Of a stretch of 64,000 nucleotides of DNA, positions 33,351 through 45,630 are shown one piece after another. The notes beneath the pieces are model-generated. The model worked only from the letters and a program-made list of their open reading frames with translations. It was not told the origin of the DNA and ran no database searches. The stretch spans positions 244,044,562 to 244,108,561 of the forward strand of contig NC_089490.1 of NCBI RefSeq assembly GCF_036850765.1. The letters are read 5' to 3'. Position 1 is the first letter of the stretch. Every line of letters starts with the position of its first letter. The translations under genes and the position numbers were made by a program. This stretch comes from Saccopteryx bilineata. Lineage: Eukaryota; Chordata; Mammalia; Chiroptera; Emballonuridae.

Positions 33351-34245
33351 AATATGAAAATAAATCAATGACATTATCTAAATAGGTAAACGGGAAAAAA
33401 AGTTTGAAAAATGAACAAGGGACGTCTCAGATAATACTATAATAGTTCAACATAGAGTCAGCTTCAGAAAAGAGAGAAAGAATAGAGAAGAAAAACATAT
33501 TTGAAGTAATAATGGCCAAACGTTTCCCAAATTTGTTGAAAACAGAAATTTACAGAGTCAAGATGCTGTGTCAACACCAATTAGAATAACATGAAGACAC
33601 TAAAATTAAAATACATCAACTGTAGAGCCAAAGATAAAGAAAAACCCTTGGAAACAATAAAAGAAAAATGACACAGAATGAAATTAAGAAATAAACTATC
33701 ATCAGAAACCATGGAAATGTCTTGAAAGTGCTGACAGAAAAAAATTTATCCAGCAAAAATATCCTTCAAAGATGAAGTCAAAATAAAAACAATTCCAGAT
33801 AAAAGAGAACAGAGAGATTTTGTTTCTAGATCAACTATAAGAAATGCCCAAGGAAGTTTCTGAGGCTAAAGGGAAAAGAGTCTAGATAGAATTTTGGGTC
33901 TTCAGAAAAGAATGAAGAGCATCAGAAACAGTAAAAATAAATAGCTGAGGAAATGAAAAATGTTATCTTTTCCTCTTAATTTTTAAAATAACTGTTTAAA
34001 GCAAAAAAATATGACATTGTTTTGTGAGATTTATAATATAGGTATATGTAATATATATAAAAACCATAACACAAAGGACAGAACAAGAGTGGATATAACT
34101 CTAAATATTTGCAAAGTTTCCACAATTTACACAAAGTTAAAAACTTTGTTTTCACATGTTAACTGTGAAAAATTAAGGATATATGTTGTAATCCTTAGTC
34201 AACAACTAAGGAAAACATGAAAAATTTTAAAAAGCCAATAAAAGC

Positions 34246-34420
34246 CTGACCTGTGGTGGTGCAGTGGATAAAGCATTGACTTAGCAGTTGAGATCACTGG
34301 TTCAAAACTCCTGGCTTGCCCAGTCAAGGTACATGCAAGAACTATGAACTGATGCTTCCTGTTACTCCTCCCTGCCTTTCTCTCTCTCTCTCCTCTTTCT
34401 AAAATCAATTTTTAAAATCT
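34246..34420 (+). mobile_element. tRNA-derived SINE (GCCTGACCTGTGGTGGTGCA type)
   Basis: Head GCCTGACCTGTGGTGGTGCA, B-box-like GGTTCAAAACTCC, CCAGTCAAGGTACATGC, a CTCT-rich body and an A-rich end. Same type as 32897 and 57861. Confidence 0.83.
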
Positions 34421-34806
34421 TACAAAGAAAACACACAACTTTTGAAAAGCCACTAAGGAAATTTAAATTGATTTTTAAATATTCAAATATTTTTAAAGGC
34501 AATAAATGAAAAACATAAAGTAAGAAACCAGAAGAGACAGGTAAAAATAAAACAAAGGATTAAAATGGTGGACCTACCTAATAAATCAATAATTACATTA
34601 AATATTAATGGATTAAACAATTCAACCAACAGGCAGAGATTGTCACAATGGATTTTAAAAAATACCATCTATAGAAGACACACTTTAAATCTGAAGATGC
34701 AAATAGTTTTAAAGTAAATAAATGGAAATGCATATACTATACTTTTCAAATAAAAGTATAGGAATGCTGCAATGTCTGTATGAATATCAGATAAAATAGA
34801 TTTCAA

Positions 34807-35240
34807 GATATGAGTTGAATTGTATTTCTCAAAAAGTTATGTTAAAGTTCTAACCCAGTACCTGTGAATGTGACCTTTCCTGGAAATACGGTTTTTGCTG
34901 ATATAATCAAGTAGGTCATCGAAGATAAACCCTACTCCAATGATAAGTGTCTTCATAAGAAGAAGGCAATTTGGACAGAGGGAGAAGAATTCTATGTGAT
35001 GACATAGGCTGAGATTGGACAGATATGTCTACAAGCCAAGAAACACCAAGCATTGCAGACAACCAACAGAAGCTGGAAGAGGCAAGGACAGATTCTTCCC
35101 TAGAGCCCTCAGAGCGAATATGGCCCTGCCCGCTCTGGTCTTCTAGCCTCCAGAACTGAGAGAATAAATTTTTTTTGTTCTAAAACACCAAGTTTATGTT
35201 ACTTTTTCATTTTTTAGCAATTCTAAGAAACTAACACACC
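34807..35240 (+). mobile_element. MLT1-type LTR (ERVL-MaLR)
   Basis: Solo LTR remnant with typical phrases: GAATTGTATTTCTCAAAAAG, TTCTAACCCAGTACCTGTGA, AATGTGACCTTTCCTGGAAA, CAGAAGCTGGAAGAGGCAAG, CCTCCAGAACTGAGAGAATA, then a poly(A)-signal region and AAGAAACTAACACACC. MaLRs are ancient non-coding retrovirus-like elements. The MLT1A/B subfamily is from memory. Confidence 0.75.
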
Positions 35241-35490
35241 AAACAAAAAGTATTATCCCAGATAAAGAGGGATATTTCATTTTAATAAAAGGGTCAGTTT
35301 ATGAGGAAGGCATTAACAGTCATAAACGTGTTTGTAACTAATAAGAGAGATTCAAAAGACGAGATAAAAACAGAATTAAAGGGAGGAATTGATCAATTCA
35401 CAACCTTAGAGACTTTATCAATCTTCTCTCAGCAATTCATAGAATAACTAGACTAAAAAATCAGCAAAGACATAGAAGATTGAAAAAAAA

Positions 35491-36399
35491 CACTACCAAC
35501 CACATATAAAGGAAAGAAGATCAGTTTGCCTTGGAACATTCTTTTCTGCCTTTTCTGCAATTTTTCTGATGTCCTCAATTATAGTCCTCATCTTTCTTCT
35601 GATAGCCAACATGTTTATCCCATTTCTCTCCCAAATTTGTGGTTGCAAATGTCTTTAATTTGCTTTTAAAAAATAAATATCTTTCATCTTACATCATTTA
35701 TACAGCATTTTTTTAAACTCTTTTTTCTTGGTCAGTTATTTTAAAGTGTCTCTTTCTTATCAAGTATCTCTTCCACACATTGCTCTATTCTGTTTTGTTC
35801 TAAATTCATATTTCTTCTTATGGATTTCTGGGTTCCTTGAAACAATAGAATAATAATAGCAAACACTTCCAAATGCTCTAAATATATTCAGTCTTATAAT
35901 CATTTGCTACAGCCCTATGAAGAAATATGATTATTATTCCTATTTTATTGATCAGGCCATTAAAGCACAGAGAAGTTAAGTAGCTGAACACAGATCACAC
36001 AGCCAGTAAATGGTAAACCACCTGAGTCTTAGCTATTCTCTTAACTACTGGGCTATGGAGTATCTCCCCAGATTGCCAAATTAAATGTCTTGATTCCTTT
36101 TTAATAATAACTTATTTTTTATGTCCTTTTCATCAATGTCCTCATTTTCAAAGAATTTGCTCATTCTATCAGTTATCTTATTCTTCATCAAATAACTTTT
36201 ATAATAATGCTTTTATCATTATAAAAAATTTCTTTCTAAGCCTTCTAAGCCAGAGTGAGTCTGAAGAGGGAGGGCCAAGCCCCAGAGCACTCGGGTCTCA
36301 GCACACGGCTGCATCACCACCTCCCTTCTTGAGTCAAACAACAGAGGAGCCTGCCTGCTCAGATCTGAATTCCAGGCAGTGGCAGAGCCAGAAGCAGTG
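35491..36399. mobile_element. AT-rich old DNA including a MIR (about 35860-36060, minus)
   Basis: The MIR portion shows CAAACACTTCCAAATGCTCT, ATTATTCCTATTTTATTGAT, CACAGAGAAGTTAAGTAGCT and ATCACACAGCCAGTAAATGG, which is MIR reversed. The rest is AT-rich without a named family. Confidence 0.6.
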
Positions 36400-36860
36400 T
36401 ACCACTTTTCTGTGGTACACTGAAAAATGCTTCCCCCAGAAAAGATATTCATGTCCTAATCTCTGGAAGCTGTGAATATTATTTTATGTGGCAAACTCTT
36501 GGAAAATGTGACTAAGTTAAGGATCTTCAGATGGGAAGATCATCCTGAATTACCTGGGTGGGCCCTAAGTTAATCACATGTATCCGTAAGAGAGAAGCAG
36601 AAGCAGATCTGACACACACAGGGAGGAAGAAGCAATGCAAAGAGAGAACAGAGAGGGATTTGAAGATGCTGGTCTTGAAGATTGAAGTGATGTAGCCACA
36701 AGCCAAGGAATGTCAGCAGTCACCAGAAGCTGGGAGAAGCAAGGAACAGATTTGGAAGTACAACTCTGCTCACATCTAGATTTCTACCTAGTGAGGCTGA
36801 CTTCAGACTCTAACCTCCATAACTATGACAATGAATTTCTGTTGTTTTAAGCCCACTATG
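36400..36860 (+). mobile_element. MLT1-type LTR remnant (ERVL-MaLR)
   Basis: Phrases CTAATCTCTGGAAGCTGTGA, AAGTTAAGGATCTTCAGATG, CCTGGGTGGGCCCTAAGTTA, GCCACAAGCCAAGGAATGTC, CACCAGAAGCTGGGAGAAGC and TTTCTGTTGTTTTAAGCCCA fit the MLT1 consensus order. It is decayed and non-coding. Confidence 0.75.
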
Positions 36861-37150
36861 TGCCAGGCTCTAGGGATTAACATGTACAGTAGTATCTTTA
36901 TTCTGAAAGAGCTTGGTTCAATTTTGGACAGTGCTTGGCAGGGTGATTTCAAACAAAAAACATGAAAAGAAGAATATAAGACTGAGAAAGTCTATGAGAT
37001 CACTCAGGAGGCAGGTGAATCTGAGAAGACCAAGTCTGGCTTCTTCAAGGAGGTAACATCCAATCTGAGGCTTACACACGAAGTAAGGGTGAGCCAGGCA
37101 GAGGAAACAGCATGTGCAAAGGCAGCAATTGGTTCATCTCTCAGGTCTTT
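36861..37150. mobile_element. Ancient unnamed interspersed repeat
   Basis: Starts CACTATGTGCCAGGCTCTAG and later has TTCTTCAAGGAGGTAACATC and AGGAAACAGCATGTGCAAAG. The same family appears at about 2325, 40690-41300 and 45910. It is old, shared by mammals and non-coding. Confidence 0.5.
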
Positions 37151-39012
37151 TGCATCTTAAGGCACCCTGTGTTCCTTCAATTAACTGATAAGACCCACAA
37201 AAGATCTTTTCTTCTGGACCTCATGCTTGTTAGTGTTCTGCACGTTTATTCAAAGGGGAAAGCATAATTTTAACATAACCAGTTTCCTTGCTTTCTCTTC
37301 TGACAACATGCTTCAGTAGAATCAGCAGCTGAGGGTTGGGAATGAGAGTCCTAGTTCCCATTTCCATGTCTCATATGCCTGTTTTTATAACGTCATATCT
37401 CCACAGTTCATGAGTTTCTTGATAAAACACACAGGACGTGGCACACATGAATATGTCTTTAGAAGTAGGTGTGGCCAGAATGGAGGCCACCCTCTCACTC
37501 AACCCCTAAACATGACCTTCAGAAACTTACTTTTAATTTTCAGTGTTCCCAAAGTTTCAGGAAAGCCACTGCATGATTTTTCTGCTTCGTTGAAAAGATC
37601 TTGGCCATCTTTAACAACAGCTTGACCTCACCATGCAGCTCGATCGTTAATTCATTGTGCACAGGAACTGCCCTCCACCTTGCTTGTCTCTGCCCTGACT
37701 CGCAGCCAGAAACCATACATAGAAAAGATGAAGGGAGAAATGCATACAAGCAGCTGTTTTCTCTTCTTCTTGCCTTTATTGAGAGAGAGAAAGAGAGAGA
37801 GAGAGAGCCATATTTAGGCCCATGTTTTGCACAGTTCTTAGCTCATGCAGATTCTTTACCAATGTCTACCAAGATATTTCTTCGCACTCTTCATCAACAT
37901 CATTATAACAATGTGATGCATTTAAGGGGACTTGGATACTGTGCCTCGTGTGAGCTTTCAACTTGCCAAACAACTTTTAAGGTTAGAGGAAGCAGTTTGA
38001 TAATAATGAGATCAACAATCAGAACACATTTTTAGACTTTCTTTCTGAATTGAAGGCAGTAGGAGAGGAAATGGATGGCTGCGTAGAGAAAAGGGTGCCT
38101 TTCAGAGTATAGCCGACTAGATAGAGCTAGCTCCCCTTACCCTCAATTTCACAAACATTTGGGTGGCTGAGTTACACTGCTTCCAGCCCTGCTCCAGAAG
38201 GTTTTTGTTTATCTTTGCAAGGACAATTAAGTGACAGGAATGTGTAATACAGTGAAGGCTGCCAACACAAACAGCTCTCTTTAAACATTATGTAAAAGTG
38301 GCTATTGTTGCTGGTGTTTCTGCAAGAGTCAGAAACCACTTGCTAATAGTTTAATACCATTTCTCTGCAGACTAGCCGATTCTATTGCAGAAGAGGGACC
38401 ATGTGGTCTGCTGGTTAGAAAGAAGTCTGAATGGACCCAAATTTTACAACATAGCTGAGCGACTGACTCATGGGCTACACTGCTTAACCTCTTGGGGCTT
38501 GTTGGGAAGTTTGATAAGACATGAGGTTGGACTGAAATCATTAGTGGTGCAGCTGGTTTGCTTAACCACAGGGTAGAGTTTGAGACTGCCGGGCTGACCA
38601 AGTACCACCCTGTGGGCTGTGATTGGTAAAGGTAAGCCTCACGAGATGCAAGGGGAGTTCGGGCTGGTGAGAACATCATGCAAAGGAGAGGGGAGCCCTC
38701 TGCAGAATCAGCAAATGAGTATTTCTCATCTGTTTCCCCATCCAGCCTCAGCCCATAATTCTATTTCTCTGTAAAGTAGATCTGAAACAGATCTCAGCTG
38801 TGTCTAGTTTCTCCAGCACAGCAGATAGTAGCGACTGCGCTAACGGACAAGTATTCTGCAGGGCGCCATGTGCTCCTTGCTTCGGGGACACTGTGGGGAC
38901 TCAGTGTGAGATCAGCTGTGCTGAGACAGGGATGAACTTGAGAGAAATGAGGAGCAAACCCTTCCTTGGGTCATCATAGGGGACAGAGTTTACATAAAGC
39001 ACATACACTGCA
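37151..39012. other. Low-copy DNA, no gene recognised
   Basis: Contains a short (GA)n run at 37780-37806. Frames of up to 144 codons (37601-38035) show no domain. No repeats were confidently named. Confidence 0.4.
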
Positions 39013-39338
39013 GCCTAACCAGGCGGTGGCACAGTGGACTGGGATGCGGAGGACCCAGGTTCGAGACCCTGAGGTCACCACCTTGAGCGCAGGCTCATCT
39101 GGTTTGAGCAAAGCTCACCAGCCAAGGTCGCTGGCTCCAGCAAGGGGTTACTCGATCTGCTGAAGGCCCATGGTCAAGGCACATATGAGAAAGCAATCAA
39201 TGAACAACTAAGGTGTCACAATGAAAAACTGATGATTGATGTTTCTCATCTCTCTCTGTTCCTGTCTGTCCCTATCTATCCCTCTCTCTGACTCTCTGTC
39301 TCTGTAAAAAAACTCAAAAAAATAAAACAAAAAAACCC
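39013..39338 (+). mobile_element. Long tRNA-derived bat SINE with 10 bp target duplication
   Basis: Head GCCTAACCAGGCGGTGGCAC, B box GGTTCGAGACCC, then GTTTGAGCAAAGCTCACCAG, a CTCT-rich end and an A-rich tail. The duplication CACATACACT lies at 39000-39009 and 39339-39348. Same type as 60591-60918. Confidence 0.85.
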
Positions 39339-39348
39339 CACATACACT

Positions 39349-40680
39349 CCAATGGAAAGATGATTGAATGAACATTGGTGAGTTAAGTTAAAAGTGAAAA
39401 TAATTTGAGAAAGGAATATTTATCTCATAGGAAACTGACATTTGGTATTGCCATTGGGTTTCTGAAGGACATTAAAGGCATTTCAAGCATGGTGGTTTTG
39501 GATCCGGTACATGGAATTGACCACAGTTTCATCATCCAGGACTGGCCCTTGATGGCGAGACTGCTGATAAAAACCTACAAAAGTCTAGATAGGTAATGTG
39601 TAGTTTACTCTAAGCCCCAAGGGAGTTTCCAAACTGCCTGAGAAACTGATAAATTGTGTGTGAGGCCAATAATAGTTGGTTTGTGTTTAAAACACCTTTT
39701 AGCCAGGCTAGCCCTAAACAGGTCAAAGGAGACTTGCTTTGGATAAGTAAACCATTAGAGGGGACCAGAATTAATAAGACAGATATGGTTGTTTGCTACA
39801 CTAACTGTTCACAAATTCACAGGTAGCCATCTGGGCTGAGTATATTTTTTCCTTCATCCTATCATGGATGAAAACTGTCATCTCTGTTAAGAGTGGCTGA
39901 AAAGACACTCTCATTACCCACATGAGGCTGTCCTCTACCTGATGATTCTAGACATGACTTTCCGGGCCCACCAGATGCAAAGTTTAAAGCCCTTGACACC
40001 TCCGTAGGAGGGGTACTTGGTTCTACCATGAACTCCCAAAGAACCAAGAGGAAAACACTGCCATCATTTTGGGGTGAATGAGATGAATGAGAATGATAAG
40101 AATTGAGAATAAGAAAAGAAATTCAGAAGGAGCCAAGTAGTAAACCAAAGATTTAATAGTAAGATTTGAGCCTAACTGACCTGAGTAGAGAGATTGGGAT
40201 TACAAAGGACTTCCCAAGAAGCCTGCGCTCACTCTACTACAACTACCTGTCACTCACCCGTTCATTTTGCAGACATTCACTGATCACCATCGGCTTGCGT
40301 AGCACTGCCACAGGGGCTGCATAGGATTCAAAGATGACTGGTAACATGACAACTGGAAACACATAACGTTTGAGCACCGACCCAAAATACGTATCGTGTG
40401 TAATAATATATATATGCCAAATTAGTAATTCAGAGTGATGTGGGCATTTTGGTTTAAAAAAGAGAGAGAGAAATCACTTATTTAAGTGAGACTGAATTGG
40501 GAAGAATGGGCAAAAGACAAAAAGAATGGCATAAATAAGCTAGCAGAAGTCTGATAATGCAAGGTGTGTTCTGTAGACAGTGGTTTCTGTATTCAGCAGG
40601 GTCCTTTTAGGGAAATGCAAGTATCAAAGATTAGTGAGAGGCCTTGAATGATAGACTTTACTATAGACAATGGGAATATT
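39349..40680. other. Low-copy DNA, no gene recognised
   Basis: No repeat or exon recognised. A small TATATA run lies at 40408-40416. Confidence 0.4.
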
Positions 40681-40689
40681 TGAGTGTTT

Positions 40690-41330
40690 GAGTCATTCAT
40701 TCATTCATTCTTTCATTCATGCAGCAACCATTGCTGGAGTACGTTACATGTACCAGATCCTTGTTTCGGCTTTGAAAATTTAAGAAAAACAAGAATTTAT
40801 CACTGCTTTTAAAGCATTTATATTCTAGTAGGGAAACATTCTGCAAACCAATAATTAGCAAAAAGCGCTACATTAAGTGGTAAATATGGCCAACTCTGAT
40901 ACCATGCAGAGCTGGGTTTAAGTTTTAGCTACGCCACATGCTAGCTATTAAACCTGGACAGATCACTTATATTTCTCATCTGTAAAATGAGGTTAATGAT
41001 GGTTTCTATTCCATAGGGCTGTCATGAAGCTTAAGTTATGTAATTAATATAAAGCATTTAACAATTATGGGCACACTGAAGCACTCTATAATGTTTACTA
41101 TCATCAAAATGATCATTTTCAGGACATTAGTATCTATAGAAAGGGAGAAATCAACATTACCGTAGTAAATACAGAAGTGTCTGCCAAGAAAGCATTCCAG
41201 AAAAAATAATGTCATGTCAGGTTTGGGGAGGATACACTGAAATTCAGCAAACATGGGGCAGAGCATTCTAGGAAGAGCACAGAACATGTGTGAAGGCATG
41301 GGGGAAGGCAACAGCATGTTCGAGGGCTTG
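40690..41330 (+). mobile_element. Ancient unnamed repeat with an inserted or adjacent MIR (about 40885-41075)
   Basis: Opens with (ATTC)n and GCAACCATTGCTGGAGTACG. The MIR part has GAGCTGGGTTTAAGTTTTAG and TTTCTCATCTGTAAAATGAG, then CATAGGGCTGTCATGAAGCT. The repeat resumes with AGAGCATTCTAGGAAGAGCA. It is non-coding. Confidence 0.6.
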
Positions 41331-42250
41331 TGAAGAGTCTTATGTTGCTGCCAACCAGAGTACAGTGAGTAGCAGGACTGGGGCGGGCGCATGTCTCGAG
41401 CCTGAAATCGAACCACAGTCTTCAGCCTCAGGGCCCCTGGCGCTGGACTGGGCTCCCCTTCTCCAGAGCAGTGAGCCCCAGGACCACAGCTGCTCCTCGT
41501 GGCTTTCACCAGCCCACCATCTGAAACTGGGTTTCCCTGTGGCTGGGATGTAGGGGTTGGCTCTTGCCTTTCCCTTCAGGGGGAAATCCATCACTGAATC
41601 CCCAGCAGACTTCCCCTCACTCTTCATTCACAGGCTCACTCCTAGACAAACAGCAAATCATTTCCCCTGTCTAGACATGTTATTGTTTGAACAAAACAGG
41701 GGTTCTGTTAAGAAGAAAGAACCAGGTGTCCTGAGTGGGCAGCATCAGTGCCCACCACACCCTCTACTAGACGCAAGTTCCTGAGGGTAGACCCATTAAT
41801 TATTGTTTTGGAACCTCCAGGGTAGAGCACAGCACCTGACAACAGATGCTCAATGTTTGAATGAATGAAAATGAAGCGTGGAATAATATAAAACACGTAA
41901 GCATGGGGAAGTAAGAAAGTTGCAGAATTGTACAGATTCTTATAATCTTGGCCTCTAACTCTCAGTTCCTTTCACGGAAGGTAACTTGAAGAGAGGAAAG
42001 TCATAAAAGGAGTTTTATGCTTTATGGTGGTAATCTGACGTGAGTCCAAAGCAAAGTGCAAAGTTTATAAGCAGAGAGGCTGGTGTCTCTGTGAAGAAGC
42101 TTTGTATATATTTTAGATCGTGGACGGCTGAAATGACACCAAATAAGGAGTGCGTGGGAAGGCGGGCTCGCTGTGCCCCACACGAATGACAGTTGCTAGA
42201 GAGTCGGCTGTCACACCCAGGAGGGGCAAAGACCCGACCCTTCTCTCTCT
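41331..42250. other. Low-copy DNA with an L2 3' end (about 41790-41875)
   Basis: The L2 tail is ACCTCCAGGGTAGAGCACAG...GATGCTCAATGTTTGAATGA. Overlapping frames on both strands at 41036-41627 show no domain. Confidence 0.5.
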
Positions 42251-42251
42251 C

Positions 42252-42629
42252 TCTTTTTTTTTTATTTTTGAATTTTTCTGAAGTTGGAAACGGGAAGGCA
42301 GTCAGACAGACTCCCACATGTGCCCGACTGGGATCCAACCGTCATGCCCCACCAGGGGGCAGTGCTCTGCCCATCTGGGACATCGCTCCGTTGCAACCAG
42401 AGCCATTCTAGCACCTGAGGCAGAGGCCACAGAGCCATCCTCAGTACCCGGCCAACTTTGCTCCAATGGAGCCTTGACTGCGGGAGGGGAAGAGAGAGAC
42501 AGAGAGGAAGGAGAGGGGGAGGGGTGGAGAAGCAGATGGACACTTCTCCTGTGTGCTCTGGCTGGGAATCGAACCTGGGACTCCTTCACGCCAGGCCGAT
42601 GCTCTACCACTGAGCCAACTGGCCAGGGC
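42252..42629 (-). mobile_element. VES-type SINE, full-length
   Basis: Reversed VES: T run, TTTTTCTGAAGTTGGAAACG, body, GGGAATCGAACCTGGGACTC (B box reversed), CTGAGCCAACTGGCCAGGGC. It holds one CCACCAGGGGGCAGTG (42349-42364), a close match to the CTCF core. It is somewhat older than the copies at 11891 and 17173. Frames of 128-144 codons across it are SINE artefacts. Confidence 0.9.
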
Positions 42630-44639
42630 CAACTCTTCTCTTTTTTAAGAGCAAGAAAGCCTTTCCTGAAGGTCCACAGTGGACACTCCCTCACACTTCC
42701 TTGAACAGGATCAGGCCATGCCCACTCCTCAGCCACCCCGTGTCGCTGGGAAGAGGCGTGGCCTCAGTGTGACTGGGTAGCCATTCTGTGGGATGGGTGC
42801 TGGTGGGAAAGTCGGCGTGGCGACCAGTCTGCTTAGGATTCACTGCCATACTGCAGGTTAAGATGTTGTTTTGTTCACGGTGATAAAAACAGTTATGAAA
42901 GTAGGATGTAAGAAATATTTTGAAGAGAGAACAGTCATTAATTGACTATGGGGGAGGGGTGGGCAAGTTTGAGGGAGAAATCAAAGAGGTTCCGAGGTTG
43001 AATATCTCCTCAAAATTGATCTATAGCAACAAGAGGAAGATGCAGAGCCACTTGTATGATACTTCCAGAAACGTTGAAGCTATTCCCAGACTTCAAGTTC
43101 AGTTGTGGTTAACAAAGAACAAACAAACAAAACCCAAAGAAACCAGCAGAATGCAGGACTCGGAGCATTTTATTATGTGGCAAGACAGGCAAGTTCAGCG
43201 AAGACCAACATCCACATTAAATTGTTCACATGGTTCATGACCCTTCATCTCCCAGGAGACTGAAAAAGTGAGAAGGAAGGCCATTGTTCTGCCCTGAATT
43301 TTGAACAGTTGCAACAAATGAGTTAAGAAGAAAAGAACAACTAGGCGGCAAGTAGCAGCTTCAACTCTGGGCAAGGGGGGAGGAATAGCATGAGCTCAGT
43401 CACACACAGGCTCTCTACTTGAGAGGGGCAGGTTCTCAGAGCTCAGAGAAGTCCATAAGATGTTGGAGGCTCCCATTAAGACATCTGATAATAATTCTAC
43501 CCAACACAGATGACCCAGGACTGGGAGAGGTGGCTGCAACAAGTTAGGTGGTTGACTGAGATACTCTTTGAGGATCCCACATTTTAAAAGAATATCCATT
43601 AAAAGATGGGATGCATCATTGTCATGTGGTGGATTAAACCTCGGCTATGAAGTCAGAGCGAAGGGAGTTGAATCCTGGCACTGACTCTTAGTAGCCGTGT
43701 GGCCTTAGACAAGTTGCATAACTGATCTGTGCCTTCTTCCCTCATCTTTAACCTTTCCTCTCCTTGTCCCCACCTTCTCCTGCCTTTCTTTTTCTCTTCG
43801 CTGTGTCAGGTTGCGGGACTGAAGCCCACTGACCTGAGACCCTGATGATCCATCCAGGAGAGCAGTGGGCTGTGTGCCTGGCAGATCTACGTGAGATCGA
43901 GCAGGTATCTTAGGCAGCTGGGAGGACCCAGGGATGAAACCGTAGAAATACTGCTCATTGTGTTTAAGGGAGTTTGGCTCTGGGAGGGGAACTGTATCCC
44001 AAATTTCAAAAAGTACAGCAATACAGATGCCCCCCAAAGTAGGCTAGTCACCTCAGTGTGGACCTTGAGCCACCTTCTAGAATAGGTTATTAAAGGAGAG
44101 CTGAGCGACTGGAAATGGAGACTTCGAGAGCCAGCCCAGCCCTACTTCATTCTCTCTTCTGACAGGTTAACTACACCAACGCCAACAAGGAATGCGGTAG
44201 ACACAGTGAGTCTGGAGGTCACGAGACAATTGACAAAGTTTCTCATGAAATATTTGAAGAAAAATAGAGAATGTGGAAGGGGGCAGAGAGAGTCAAGGCG
44301 AAGGGTGCTGAGTAACAGTCCCCATCAACCTGGAGGCACCTGGAGGCTAGTGTCCGGGGAAACATCACCCACATCACCCTACTCAACCAGGATGAGGTTG
44401 GCAGGAAACCTTTGCTTTACCTAATCTTCCTTTTCTTTTTTAAGAGAAAATGCGCTTTCATGTTGCATATATAAATGAAAAATAACTTTAAAATCTGTAT
44501 ATATTTTGAATAATAAAACATTTAATACAATTTTATAATAAATTTTAATCATTAAAATAACCATTTTAATAATAAAATATCCTTTTGATATTTTCCCACC
44601 TTTGTCAAAAGAGATTTCAATCATCTAAGTTTTTTGTGC
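42630..44639. other. Low-copy DNA with a MIR (about 43610-43735, plus)
   Basis: The MIR shows TGGATTAAACCTCGGCTATG, GAATCCTGGCACTGACTCTT and GTGTGGCCTTAGACAAGTTG. 44440-44620 is very AT-rich with ATAATAAAA runs. No gene was recognised. Confidence 0.45.
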
Positions 44640-45130
44640 TTAGGTGATTGCAAAAATGGTTTTAATTATCCACCCTTTCCTATATCTACAGACCTTGCAG
44701 CATCTCCCATCAAGACATGTCCTTTGTGACCTGGCGACTTTCCATGGCTAATAAAATGGGCAGAAGTAACTGTGTGCCAGTTCTGAACGCAGGTCTTACG
44801 TGGATATGTGTGTTTCCACTTTCTTTCTGCCCTCAGTGTATAAACAAGCCTAAGCTATCCTGATAGATGATTTTAAAAAAAGCAAAAAATGGCCTTGACT
44901 CCAGCAGACAGCCAGAGAACTGCCAGTATAGGAGGCCATCCAAGACCAGCACTGTCCGCCACCCAACCGCTTACACTTGAGCAAGCTCAGTCAAGATCAG
45001 ACGGGTCTAAACCAGTTCAGCTTAACTTCCTAGCTGATCTGTTGACTCATGAGCATTAATAAAAAGCTATTGTGCAAATTCCAGGCTTTGGAGGAAGTTT
45101 GTTACGTAGCAGAAGCTAACTAGTACTCCC
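44640..45130 (+). mobile_element. Probable old LTR-like repeat
   Basis: The ending GCATTAATAAAAAGCTATTG...GTTTGTTACGTAGCAGAAGC...AACTAGTACTCC resembles the polyadenylation-signal and R-U5 end of mammalian LTRs. The upstream Cys/Pro-free C/A-rich block (44880-45010) fits too. The family was not identified. Confidence 0.45.
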
Positions 45131-45591
45131 CATACAAGCCTGTCCCTCTGTATCTGTCTTCTTACTCTGGTGCTCATGTCCTTTGCATGAGCCATGCTGT
45201 GAACAGATCACTGTGTCATTTCCACAGCTGTGAAAATGCAGAACCTCTGCCTGGTCTCCTACCTTACCCATCCTTCTCATCCGGATGATTCCTACTCACT
45301 GGAGACTGTGTCAGACACCTCTATTCCAGGCAGCATTTCAGAGCTCCCTTTCTCCAGAGCTCTTCACAGCTCCTGCTGGGGGCCTCTCCTTCACTGCTGA
45401 CAGTCCCTATCTAGCCTTTGTCACAGCTCTTATCGTGGGTCACATTATCTGTTTACTCAGCTTTCCATTCTTGTTGTGCTCTGAATGCCTTGAAGGTAGA
45501 AATCTTGTCCTTTATCTGTTATTCCAGCAACTAGTACAAGTTCTCACAAGTACTCAGTACTCTACAAATGTTTGTTAAATGATATAAACTC

Positions 45592-45596
<5 letters not shown>
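45131..45596 (+). mobile_element. L2 LINE 3' region
   Basis: GGTCTCCTACCTTACCC, TCACAGCTCCTGCTGGGGGC, CTTGAAGGTAGAAATCTTGT and CTACAAATGTTTGTTAAATG, in that order, match the L2 3' end. It is inactive. Confidence 0.65.

Positions 45597-45627
<31 letters not shown>
45597..45627 (+). repeat. (GA)n microsatellite
   Basis: About 15 GA units immediately after the L2 end. Confidence 0.95.

Positions 45628-45630
<3 letters not shown>

Larger units (their letters stand above)
31990..35490 (+). mobile_element. Decayed L1/HAL1-like LINE, interrupted
   Basis: Segments 31990-32896, 33360-34244, 34421-34806 and 35245-35490 read as pieces of one old element on the plus strand. They contain ORF1-like coding remains (CTACAAGAAATG-like and AGGAAGTTTCTGAGGCTAAA phrases near 33840-33880) and an endonuclease-start-like region near 34590-34680. 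All frames are broken. Interruptions are two SINEs at 32897-33350, one at 34246-34420 and an MLT1-type LTR at 34807-35240. HAL1 against L1M cannot be settled by eye. Confidence 0.6.
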
